NCBI GenBank assembly: GCA_029298735.1
Contig: JANSLP010000231.1
Location: 1-53,841, forward strand
Direction: 5' to 3'
Length of the DNA stretch: 53,841 nucleotides
Origin: Ophiostoma sp. CBS 140.51
Lineage: Eukaryota > Ascomycota > Sordariomycetes > Ophiostomatales > Ophiostomataceae
The translations under genes were made by a program, and so were the position numbers. The notes below the pieces were generated by a model. The model searched no databases. It was not told where the DNA came from and saw only the letters and a list, made by a program, of their open reading frames with translations. This document shows, piece by piece, positions 45,232 to 53,841 of the stretch. Within the stretch, counting starts at the first letter, position 1. Each line of letters starts with the position of its first letter.

Positions 45232-47484
45232 TTAGTTTCCGTTACCAAACATCTTGATCCATTTGGCATCGTAGGGGTCGATCTGGACGGCACTTGGCGG
45301 ACGTGCCCGGCGGTTCAATCCGCTTCCCTCATGGACCTCACTCACAGCGCGCTTCCGCTTTCCAGGTGTGATCTGGGCGGCCGTGATATTACCACAGTTG
45401 GGTCGCACAAGCTTGTTGCCAAAGATGTCTGCTGTCCAGAGAAGCACACCGTTGGACCAGCCAAAGCCCTCGACCACAGTGTACTCACCACCGCCGCCGG
45501 CACCATTCGTCGAGTTGTAGGTGTACTTCTCAAACATGGTACCGTTGGCGGATGAGTCGAAGCCGTTGAGTTGTGGCGTCAATGTTGTCGAGCCGCCGGT
45601 GGCGTACCACGTACAAAAGGCCGAGTCGAGGTAGCGCTGGCCGAGGCGCAGGGCCAGGTCTTGCAAGTCTTGGTAGTCCGTGTCGTTGACGCCAAACGTG
45701 GCTGGGGTGTTGAGCAAACCTTGCATCAGAACGTGCTGCAGTGGTGGCCACACATTAGGCTGATCCCACTGCTGGCCGGTCTCCAGATTTGTGGCCGGGA
45801 TTCCGCCATCGGTGGTGTCAAGGTACGCTTCGACGCGTTTGAAAGCCAGCTTGACGGCGAGCGGATCATTCTTGAGCTGTGCGGGCGCGGCGCCGGTCCA
45901 GAAGGGGTAAAGCTGGGCGACATCAAACAGTACCTGGTAGCCGGGCGGGGCAGTCTCTTCGGCAGACACGGTCGTGGTGTTATCTCTAGGCACATAAATA
46001 TTCTGGGCGTTGGAGCTCATGTTATAGTCAAAGTAGCTGAAGAGCGTCTCGTTCCACATCAGGTTGAACATGGCCTCGCTGCGGTTGGTAGCGGCAGCGG
46101 CCCATTTCTTTGCAGCGGTCTTATTGCCGGTCGTGTTCAGGAAGCTGCCGATGGTGATCTCGTTCCAGTACAGAATCGAGTTGAGGTCGACGGGCAGCAG
46201 GTCGTTGATGTTGAGCGAGCGCAGCGGGAAGTAGGTGTCTGTGGCCGAATCGTTAGGCCGGGCCAGCCAACGCGTGCCGTAGTCCCAGCCCGACTCGGCG
46301 CCGCTGGCTAGCTGGGCGTACAGGGCAGCCTGTTGTGACGAGTTAAGCGGCTGGGTCTCCTTGTACACAGAGCCATTAGCGGCGTAGTACGACTCATTGT
46401 TTGCAGAAATGTAGTCCTCAAGGTAGGACTCGGGCCGTGGCTGGTTATTCAGCACAGAGTAGCTGCTTTGTTAGTTGTTGGACAAACGACATTGTAATAA
46501 TGTAAGACGGGGGTAATACGCACCGGTTCAGGGTATAGGTCTTGTTATTCGCCGCTGTAACCGAGACCGAGCGGTTGGTCGTCCAAAAGTCATGCTCTTT
46601 GATCAGCAGAGGCACCGCGCGCTTGAGAATACTTGTGTCGTTGGTGTGCTCAATGTAGATGCGGATCATCTGGGACAGCAACGGCGGCTGCGAGCGGTTG
46701 AGGTAGTAGACGCGGGCGCCATTGGGCACAAACCCGTACAGGTCGACGAGATCCAAAAAGTTCTCAATAGTGTTGAGGGAGATGTTGACAAAGCTGCCGC
46801 CGGTGCGCAAAAGACCCTCGACGATCCAGTACGAGTCCCAATAGTAGGGCTCACGGAAGCGGCCGCCAGCCACGACAAACGTGCGGTTCACGGGCACAAA
46901 GCTTGACTGGCAGCCTGTGCAGCTAGTGTTGCCGGTCTTACCGGTGTACTGGCGAGTCAGGTCGGGCCAGATGCCAATGACCTTTTGGACGAATTGGTGG
47001 ATGACGGTGTCATTGATTTGGTTCAAAAACGTCGCATTGGTGGTCAGCTGGTCCGTGGGGACGCTCTCGAGCTCGCCGCCTGCCGGGGCAAAGTAGGTGC
47101 TGAGGAAGTCGTTGAGCTCCGTGTTGTTACTCAGCGGCTTTGTGAGGTTGTTGAACGCTGCCACGACCTCGTCAAGCGGGCGGACCGTAGGCCTTAGCCG
47201 TGTTAGTCTTTACTTGTACAATGGTGATTGCCCTCGCTCGTCTCCACATCGACTTACATGTCCACAAAGGTCTTGGAGTCGGAAAAGGGCGCGGCGAGTT
47301 CGATGCCCTTGAGGATTTCGCCATAGCAATAGAGAGTTGAGTTGCAGGGCGCAATGATTGTACCATTGTTGAAGAGGGCCGTTGCCGGGTGGGCCAAGAA
47401 AAGTAGAGCTCCGGTGGCGAGAGCAGTGGTGGTTCTCCAGGCAGAGGAGACCGCGCCGCGGGAGACGAGACCGTCGGCCGTCAT
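45232..47484 (-). CDS. Secreted GH37 trehalase
   Basis: Three exons, 47484-47258, 47192-46524 and 46462-45232, 708 aa. Both introns fit: GTAAGT...CTAACACGGCTAAG, and GTGCGT...CTAACAAAGCAG. They restore VDM|PTVRPLDE and YTLNR|YSVLNN. The enzyme hydrolyses trehalose to two glucose molecules. A signal peptide (about residues 1-37, AHPATA end) precedes an N-glycosylation-rich mature protein, so it is extracellular, wall-bound or vacuolar. GH37 signatures are present: GGRFREPYYWDSYW at about 182-195, ESGWDYGTRW at about 353-362 with the expected catalytic Asp, QWDQPNVWPPLQ at about 526-537, and the C-terminal GGGEYTVVEGFGWSNGV block where the catalytic base lies. It lacks the N-terminal calcium-binding regulatory region of neutral trehalases. 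Fungal conidial trehalases of the Neurospora tre-1 type are the closest named group. Confidence 0.94.
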
Positions 47485-49693
47485 CGGGGCAAGGCGTGGA
47501 AAGTCGGGAGGTTGGAATAAGATGCTGCAAATCTGATGATGTTTATGGTGGAGCGACAAAAGGGAGAAAAAGAAGAGCCGCAATCAAAAAGCACGACGCA
47601 CTATCTCTCAACGGGAGAAATGGGAAGGAGCAACGGTAGAATCAACGGTAGACAGGGGGGGGGCATGAAGAGCTTGGGAAACTTGGGGTACAGAGGGAAG
47701 GAACGGTACTACACAATGTATATATACTAGTGGCCGTTGTTGGCTACCGTGTTGGCGACCGTTGTTGGTCGTACTTGCAGTACTTGGTAAGAGCCGGGCG
47801 CAACAACAAAGGGAAGGTGTAGCCCTGAGTATACATGACAAAGAGGAAGGAGGGCAGTATGCGCCACTATCGTGAACTGTTGCAGCTAGTTTCTCCGCAA
47901 AAACCAGGAACAGGACGTCTAGGCCACACGGAAAACAGGAATGGCAAGCGAGCTGGTGCGTTATGCCGTCAGTTTTTTTCTGTTTATTTTTCTATTATTT
48001 CTTTTAGTCAAAGAGGGGCTCTCGGCTTTACGATCATCGGGCGTTCCGGCCTTCGACTCCCTGCATCTGGCTGCATCCAAGGCCGGTGAAGGGCCGTGTG
48101 TGAGATGGAGGGTGTGTCTAAATGCATGTTGTGCTTGAAATGCATGTCCATTTCCATGGGTAAAGCTGCATATTGCTCTGTTCGCCCGTTACATATACGC
48201 GTACTCCGCATGGGAGCTGCGAACATGCGATGCTTCCCGGCCATTCTTGAGTGCTCCATCAATGTATCCTTCCTCGTCGGTGTATATGCAGTGTCTCTGA
48301 TGGAAGAAATAAACAGGAAGGTGCGGCCGGCAGAGCTTGCAGTTGCAATATGGCAACGCAGGAAGCTTCGTCGCGCGGGGCAGTCAAGGGTCAAGCGGGA
48401 GGAAGGCGTGTGTCTCGCAGGTGTTCATGGCTCCTTCCTTCCTCTTCTGGATGGCGATCTTGGCCAATCTCACGATGCGGCCACTCTCTTCATCTTTGAG
48501 GAGTTGAGAAGAGCACGTATCTTGCCCGTCAAAAACCGAAGTAGCATCCGATCTTGAAGAGCTCCAAGAAAAACTGGGGTAAGTCGATGACGCTTGTGTC
48601 CTTTGCAGCCCCGTTCCCTTTTGCCCTTTTTGGCGAGCAAACCCTCTTTTCCTGCATTCGGGGCGACTCACCCTTGTTCTTTTTTCTTGTTAAAAAAAGC
48701 CAATGATAATAATCGCATCCTGTAAAGAAACCTTCACAAAATGCAGCAGAGGAGTGGTCGAAACTCCAGGTCGATTCTCTCGTCTTTGTTCCAGAGCTTC
48801 CCCACGTTGTGGCCCGTATTAGTGTGTGGGCTGGGTTAGGCTCGATGGCGTCGATCTATGGCAGGTGCGTGCAGAAAAGCGATTTTAGCGGCCTCTCGGC
48901 TGTTGAACAGGTTTTTGTTACACTTTGCAAACCTCTTTTAAGGTTGGTCGCCTGCCGAGCTTGGCCAACGTTAGTGAAGAGTCCCGCTAGAAATGGCCCG
49001 AAAGCGGTAACAAAGTACGGAGGATTGTTGGGGAGTTGGGCAACAGGGCGAGGAAGGAGTTGTGACGTCAAGTATCGAGTACTTTGTCTTGTCGTCTTTC
49101 AACGTCACAATGAGGACGTAGGTGGCAGGTTCTGCATACTTTTTCGAAGCACCTTGCGCGTCCACGATGCCAAGACCCGTCAAGGCTACATTTTTCTGCA
49201 GTTCTTTCAGCTCATTTCGACTTCATTCCGCCGATGAGAGAGCGATCTTGCAAAAGAAGGAGGGCCATTTTTGCGGCGTTTTCCGGCAGTAAGTCGGGGG
49301 TTCTTCTTTATTTTGTAAAGAAAAGTGCCTTTTATATGCAACCCTTATTAGTCACTATAATTATTTGAGAGAAACTGCAATTTTGGCAATATTTCCTTTT
49401 ATTTTCTTAGTCTTCCGACGTACTGGGACACCTTTGTGTGTCTTATCATATACAGCTTATACAAACTACTAATCTATTCTTACAAACAAACGAGAACTCA
49501 TCCGACTATTCTTACAGGGCTTACAAAAATCGAAAATAAATAACGAAACTCTCTCGGAGGGTGGTCGTGTACAGTGCATGGGGATATCTCGTGAAAATGG
49601 GCTTGAAATGACAAATGAAAACAGGGTGGTGGTGACAAAAACTCAAACAACAAAAACAGAAGGAAACGAACGAGGCTGAGGACAGTTCATCCT
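47485..49693. other. 2.2-kb intergenic region, trehalase promoter side
   Basis: Upstream of the trehalase ATG is a TATA-like element (47718-47728), and around 47730-47770 there are imperfect repeats of CCGTTGTTGG. 47830-49250 contains frames of up to about 150 codons, none recognised. 49260-49690 is AT-rich and is probably the 3' UTR of the FLC gene. No RNA gene seen. Confidence 0.55.
47718..47728 (-). promoter_or_regulatory. TATA-like element before the trehalase gene
   Basis: GTATATATACA on the minus strand, about 235 nt upstream of the trehalase ATG at 47484. It is a consistent position for a TATA box with a leader of roughly 150-200 nt. Confidence 0.4.
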
Positions 49694-52453
49694 TTAGTAT
49701 CCTCTCGGCGGTCCACGGTAAGGGCCATAGCCGCCATTAAAGTTGCCATTAAAGTTGCCGTAGTTGTTCTGGTTGCCGTTGTAGGCCATGTACTGTGGCT
49801 GTTGCTGTTGCTGTTGTGGTGGGAAAGGCGAGTAGGAGTTGCTCCGGCGCTGGTAGTTGGGGCCATTGCCATTACCGTAGTTGTACCTTGGCCGGTAGCC
49901 CTGGCCGCCATAGGTCTGATTCCGTGTGGGCGGTCCACGAGGACCGTTGTTCATGTTGTTACCACCACCGCCGAGGTTGGGCAGTGTCGGTTGACGCATG
50001 TCGGCAGTGTCTGAGCGGCCCATGGGAGCCATGTCGCCCAACAGACTCTCGCCACCCTGGTCAGCAATCCTCCGGCTACCGCTGTACTGTAGCCTGGACG
50101 AAAAGTTGGGAGCTCCGGTGTTACTATTACTGGGCGTCAGGGACCGCGCATCAGGTGCCGAAGACGCGAGGCCGATCAGTACGGCACCCGACGAGGCAGA
50201 AAGCGTGCTAGAAACGGTCGATGCTTGGCGCGCAGGCGGGAAGCGAGGCACGGCCAGATTGGTAGATGTGGCAGCAGGAACGAGGGCTGCCGTGTTCGTA
50301 GTGTTGGTGGATGGCACCGCTGCCATGTCCACCTTCTTGTCCGGGACGCTCGACAGGCTAGCCGTCTCCTCGTCAATGGGCGACATCCGGCCGCTGAGGC
50401 GCTTGTTTACCTGGCCGACCTGGAGCAGCGAGTTGCGCGCATCGAGAGGGGTCAGGTTGTCGGTATCGCGGGCCTTTTCGAGCTCCTTGCGGCGCTTGCG
50501 GTGCGGGTTCTCCTTGACGCAGGCGACAATGGCGTTAAAGGCAATGAGAATGGCCAGGATACCGCTCAAGGCGGATTGCACAGCTATCAGGACGACACCG
50601 GCGACAGTCTGCGTGGTCTCGGCAATGCCAAACTCCTCGACAAAGACTAGGATGCAAATAACAGAGAGAACTCGCACGACCTGGATCAAAATGTTGACGA
50701 CGTTGCCAGAGCGGCGCTCGTAGGGGCGGCTCCACAGCAAAAGAATGAGCATGACAGACTCGATGGCGAGCTGCGCAATAGTCTGGGCCATGCCGTGCCC
50801 ATCGCCGACTGCGAGGGCGACGCCCTTTGCGAACATGTAGAAGATGGCAGGCACAAAAACCCACCAGTACTGGCGGCGGTACGACTCGTAAAACAAACTA
50901 TACTTGGTCCAGATTTTCTTGTCGTCGTACAGACCTGAGGCATCGCCCTCCTCATCGGTCAACTTCTGGGCCGTGTACCAAATACGGAACGAGAAAAAGG
51001 CAAGGACACCAGTAAATAGGCCGAGCGTGACGCCAGCCAGCACCTTGGCTGCCCACGAGTCGCCCTGGGTGAACTGGAACATGCAATACAGCACCCACAC
51101 GCCGTACAGCAACAGGATGAGCGTCGTGATGGCGCGTGCAATGGACCGCCAGTAGTGCTTGCGGAAGCCGGACAGTGACTCGGGGAAGCGGCCGATCAGG
51201 GCCCATGCCTCGAGGATGACCTTGACCAGCAGAATGCCGACGGTGATGGCGGCAATGACAATAGAAACAATCAGAAGCACCGTCATGAATGTGCTGGCTG
51301 ACGGGATGCTGAGCTGCTCAACGTATGCGCGAATGCCGCTAACGGCCACGCGGACAGTGCTGACAGTACCGCCGGTCGAGTTGGTGCCGTTGGTGCCGGC
51401 TGAGCTGGTGCCGTTGATGCTCGTCGTAATCTCGCGCAGAAGAAGGGCGTGTGTGCGGCGGTCGAGCAGGTGGACCTCGGGGCTAACCAGGAGACTGCGG
51501 GCGAGGCGGAAGCTCAACGACGATTGGGAAGGCGTCTCGGTCGAGCCATCGGGGAACACGAGCGTGGCATTCTGCAGGAACTGCACGCTGTCGTTGGTCA
51601 GGTTGCCGCCTGTGGCGACACGGAAGTTGTCAATGGCAATCTGCAGGTCGGTCCAGGGAATGAGACCTGTCGAGAAACCAAAGTTCTTGGCGAAGCTGCG
51701 GTACACCTGCGGGTAGTTGACCGACAGCATGCTGTTCATGGCCATACCCTGGAACCAGCCAAACACCTCGCCGAAACTGGGGCTGATGGTACCCATACCA
51801 CCGGCCACGGATGAGCCGCCGGCTGCGGCTGCACTGCTGCCACTTGCAATGGCAGCACCGACGGCACCGACACCGCTCAGCACAAGTGCTGCAGCAGCCA
51901 CACCGGCGGCCACATAGGAGACCGCGGGGATATCAGTCGTCTTGCCGTTGGAGACCTGCGACTGGATGCAGGCCACATCCTGGCCCTTGTTATCACCATC
52001 CATGGCCATCAGCTGTAGCGTAGCCTGGGCGGCAATATCGGGGATCTGGAAAGCAATAGCCGGGACCTGGTTGGCGAACTCAGCGGGGATAGCCTGGGAG
52101 CCGCTCGCCGCAAAGCTGCCGGCGGGCACGGGGCACAGCTGCTTGACAAAGGTGCTTGCCGAGCAAGGGTTGAAGGAGTTGGAGTAGACCTGGGTGCCGT
52201 AGGCCGTCACGTTGAGAATGGCGGTAACGTTCTGCACCTTGGCGCTAGTGCCGGCAACGTCGAAGGTGACAGTCTGGTTGGCGTTGTTGTACTGGATATC
52301 AACTTTTTGGACGGTGACGGTCGTGTCGTTACCGCCGCAGTTGTTGAAGCCGGTCGTCTGGAGAATATCGGTGGCAGAGATGGTGGCTGCTTGAAAGAAG
52401 ATCGAGGCGGCCAAAGCCAGCCTGCGCAGGCCGGTCGGCCTATTTCTTGCCAT
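49694..52453 (-). CDS. FLC/TRP-like integral membrane protein (flavin-carrier family)
   Basis: Single exon, 919 aa, from ATG 52453 (MARNRPTGLRRLA). A signal peptide (about 1-28) is followed by an ML-like luminal domain with several Cys and N-glycosylation sites (about 29-175: NNCGGNDT, CSASTFVKQLCPVP). About ten hydrophobic segments follow between about 180 and 645, including FGEVFGWFQGMAMNSMLSVNYP, a family hallmark. In yeast, Flc1-3 are ER and plasma-membrane proteins linked to FAD import, calcium and cell-wall integrity; Aspergillus and Candida relatives behave similarly. The cytoplasmic tail (about 648-919) begins with a basic cluster, is Ser/Thr-rich, and ends in a Gln/Asn/Gly/Tyr-rich low-complexity segment with a run of Gln and repeated NGN units. 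Which FLC paralogue this is cannot be decided. Confidence 0.92.
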   Translation of the reverse strand: MARNRPTGLRRLALAASIFFQAATISATDILQTTGFNNCGGNDTTVTVQKVDIQYNNANQTVTFDVAGTSAKVQNVTAILNVTAYGTQVYSNSFNPCSASTFVKQLCPVPAGSFAASGSQAIPAEFANQVPAIAFQIPDIAAQATLQLMAMDGDNKGQDVACIQSQVSNGKTTDIPAVSYVAAGVAAAALVLSGVGAVGAAIASGSSAAAAGGSSVAGGMGTISPSFGEVFGWFQGMAMNSMLSVNYPQVYRSFAKNFGFSTGLIPWTDLQIAIDNFRVATGGNLTNDSVQFLQNATLVFPDGSTETPSQSSLSFRLARSLLVSPEVHLLDRRTHALLLREITTSINGTSSAGTNGTNSTGGTVSTVRVAVSGIRAYVEQLSIPSASTFMTVLLIVSIVIAAITVGILLVKVILEAWALIGRFPESLSGFRKHYWRSIARAITTLILLLYGVWVLYCMFQFTQGDSWAAKVLAGVTLGLFTGVLAFFSFRIWYTAQKLTDEEGDASGLYDDKKIWTKYSLFYESYRRQYWWVFVPAIFYMFAKGVALAVGDGHGMAQTIAQLAIESVMLILLLWSRPYERRSGNVVNILIQVVRVLSVICILVFVEEFGIAETTQTVAGVVLIAVQSALSGILAILIAFNAIVACVKENPHRKRRKELEKARDTDNLTPLDARNSLLQVGQVNKRLSGRMSPIDEETASLSSVPDKKVDMAAVPSTNTTNTAALVPAATSTNLAVPRFPPARQASTVSSTLSASSGAVLIGLASSAPDARSLTPSNSNTGAPNFSSRLQYSGSRRIADQGGESLLGDMAPMGRSDTADMRQPTLPNLGGGGNNMNNGPRGPPTRNQTYGGQGYRPRYNYGNGNGPNYQRRSNSYSPFPPQQQQQQPQYMAYNGNQNNYGNFNGNFNGGYGPYRGPPRGY

Positions 52454-53841
52454 GTTGGATGTTGAGATATATGGTGGGATTCGATGGAATAAAACAAAGT
52501 AAACAGAGGCGCTCGTATCGTAAGAAGTCGTTTGACGTTTTCGTTAAAATATTTGCATTTGGTCGTAGAATATGTCGAGATGGTTCGAATTGTAAGAATT
52601 GGTAGATGCAAGTTGAATATGGATATTGGAATTGTTAAGATTGTCGAAGATGTGTATAAAATTGTCGAGGCCAGTCGAGAAATATTGGTCAAAGTAAACA
52701 CAGGTGGTGTGTAAAAGTGGGAAACAAAGAGAATATCAAAAGGGTTGAAAGGAGTGAAAAAAAAGTCAAAAAAACGAACAAAGTCGAAATGGCCAGCAGG
52801 AATAAAGAGAAAATTCAAAGAATAGAGAAGAGAATAAAGAAGATGGAGAGGACGAAGAGAACACAATGGAGGGCCGAGGGTCAACCTGGAACGAATGGAA
52901 GGGGGAGAAAAGAAGGGAAAGACGAGATCACGCTGTGCCGTCCATCAACAAAGGCAATTGTTCAAATATATGTCTTTGTTGACTCTAGTTGAGATGAAGG
53001 GAGAGCAAAGCAAATCGTGAGATCTCGTGCTGCACGCTCCAAACAGCAGAACAAGACGAGAAAAAACGAGATGGAAACGAAAGACGAGGGACGAAGAGGA
53101 CGGAGAGGAAGAAAAGAAGGACTGGATGGGATAATAGGATGGGGAAAAAGAGAAAAGACAGAGACTCCTGGTGTCCAAAGAGGGCAAAGGCCGAACAGGA
53201 CGAACAGAACGAAAAGGACAGGCAAGGAGAGGTCGTCCAAGTTTAGAGTTTGGGCCGGACCAGGTGCAGCAGACAGGGGGCGTGGCCAATACCACCCTTT
53301 TTGCGATGTCGAAACGCTTCCCAGGGAGAGGATGTGTGGTGGAGAGCAATAAGAAAATACCGAAAAGTCAAGCAAGACGAAAAAGAAAGGACAAAGGGGA
53401 CCATGAGGCAAACTCACCAGGAATGCAGCGGTCCACTTTGCGTCCAGCTGTCTTCGTTTCTTCCTCTTCTCTTACATCACACTCAGCCTCTTCGTTCGGT
53501 TGGGTCGTGTCTCCCGCTGCTGGGACCACTTGACCCCTGCTTACTCGAGGAGCTTTTAAGAGGCCAAAAGAGCAGCATAAGATCCACGGTCAGGAACGAC
53601 AGATCAACCCTCTTCGCTGCTCATTTCTATCTGTTTTTTTTTTTCTTGCCACATTGTGCCTGATATCTGGTCGATCCGCGGCTTGGCCAGTCGTCAAAAG
53701 TGTCCATGGGACGAACAATCACAGACTGAGCAATGCCCAGCCAAAAAAAAAAAAAAAAAAATATAAAGGAAAAAAAAATCGACGATACTCCAAGAGATGC
53801 CACGACACAGCCTCTTCTCGTATATGGGACATATGATTCTC
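52454..53841. promoter_or_regulatory. Leader and promoter of the FLC gene
   Basis: About 52700-53350 is strongly purine-rich on +, so C/T-rich in the sense of the FLC gene, consistent with a long leader. 53440-53540 reverses to C/T-rich on +. No coding sequence recognised. A homopolymer of 19 A lies at 53743-53761. Confidence 0.5.
53743..53761. repeat. 19-nt A-tract
   Basis: An uninterrupted run of A, followed by TATAAAGG and a further run of nine A. Poly(dA:dT) tracts of this kind exclude nucleosomes in promoters. Confidence 0.8.

Noticed and set aside
52574..52590. GGTTCGAATTG, like a tRNA B box
   Set aside because: No A box upstream within tRNA distance and no acceptor-stem pairing could be found.

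Overview
The window looks like nuclear chromosomal DNA of a filamentous ascomycete (Pezizomycotina). Protein features suggest Sordariomycetes; an Ophiostomatales/Sporothrix-like fungus is possible but is only a guess. The evidence is short spliceosomal introns (mostly 50-110 nt, GTAAGT/GTGAGT-like donors, CTAAC/CTGAC-like branch points), GC-rich coding sequence, very long pyrimidine-rich leaders, and gene families such as NUP159, nif1, FLC/TRP-like and the fungal O-fucosyltransferase-like family. I saw no operons, phage, CRISPR, rRNA, tRNA or intact transposon.

I support twelve protein-coding genes. (1) 157-4367 (-): large low-complexity fungal protein of unknown function, probably DUF8004-type. 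(2) 8756-10971 (-): Rtg2-like Ppx/GppA phosphatase. (3) 11561-13012 (-): type II membrane O-fucosyltransferase-like protein. (4) 19881-22190 (+): uncharacterised 769-residue protein behind a very long leader. (5) 23776-25017 (+): PER1, GPI-lipid remodelling. (6) 25491-30741 (-): nucleoporin NUP159. (7) 31705-32610 (+): proteasome beta-2 subunit PUP1. (8) 33592-36205 (-): Sel1-repeat cell-cycle protein of the nif1/DSF2 type. (9) 41634-43051 (-): ERV46. (10) 44271-44945 (+): GNAT acetyltransferase. (11) 45232-47484 (-): secreted GH37 trehalase. (12) 49694-52453 (-): FLC/TRP-like membrane protein. Exon boundaries were worked out by hand from splice signals, reading frame and family conservation.

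Roughly half the window is non-coding. The largest gaps are 4368-8755, 13013-19880 and 36206-41633. Much of this DNA is strongly pyrimidine-rich on the sense strand of the next gene (for example 16440-19880 before gene 4, 36300-38420 before nif1, 52460-53640 before the FLC gene), which fits long 5' leaders and promoters. NUP159 and PUP1 share a 963-bp divergent promoter carrying a CACGTG E-box and a CCAAT box. PER1/NUP159, PUP1/nif1 and GNAT/trehalase are convergent pairs.

The genes are mostly core housekeeping functions (nuclear pore, proteasome, ER-Golgi traffic, GPI anchors, trehalose use), with no sign of a metabolic cluster. The observations I would check first are: the forced GC-AG intron in PER1 and its stop-free 66-nt last intron; a stop codon lying inside a consensus GTAAGT donor in gene 4, which also has a uORF; a 13-nt first coding exon in gene 1; a start-site ambiguity that would put a membrane anchor on the Rtg2-like protein; and clustered perfect palindromes at 40489-40539.
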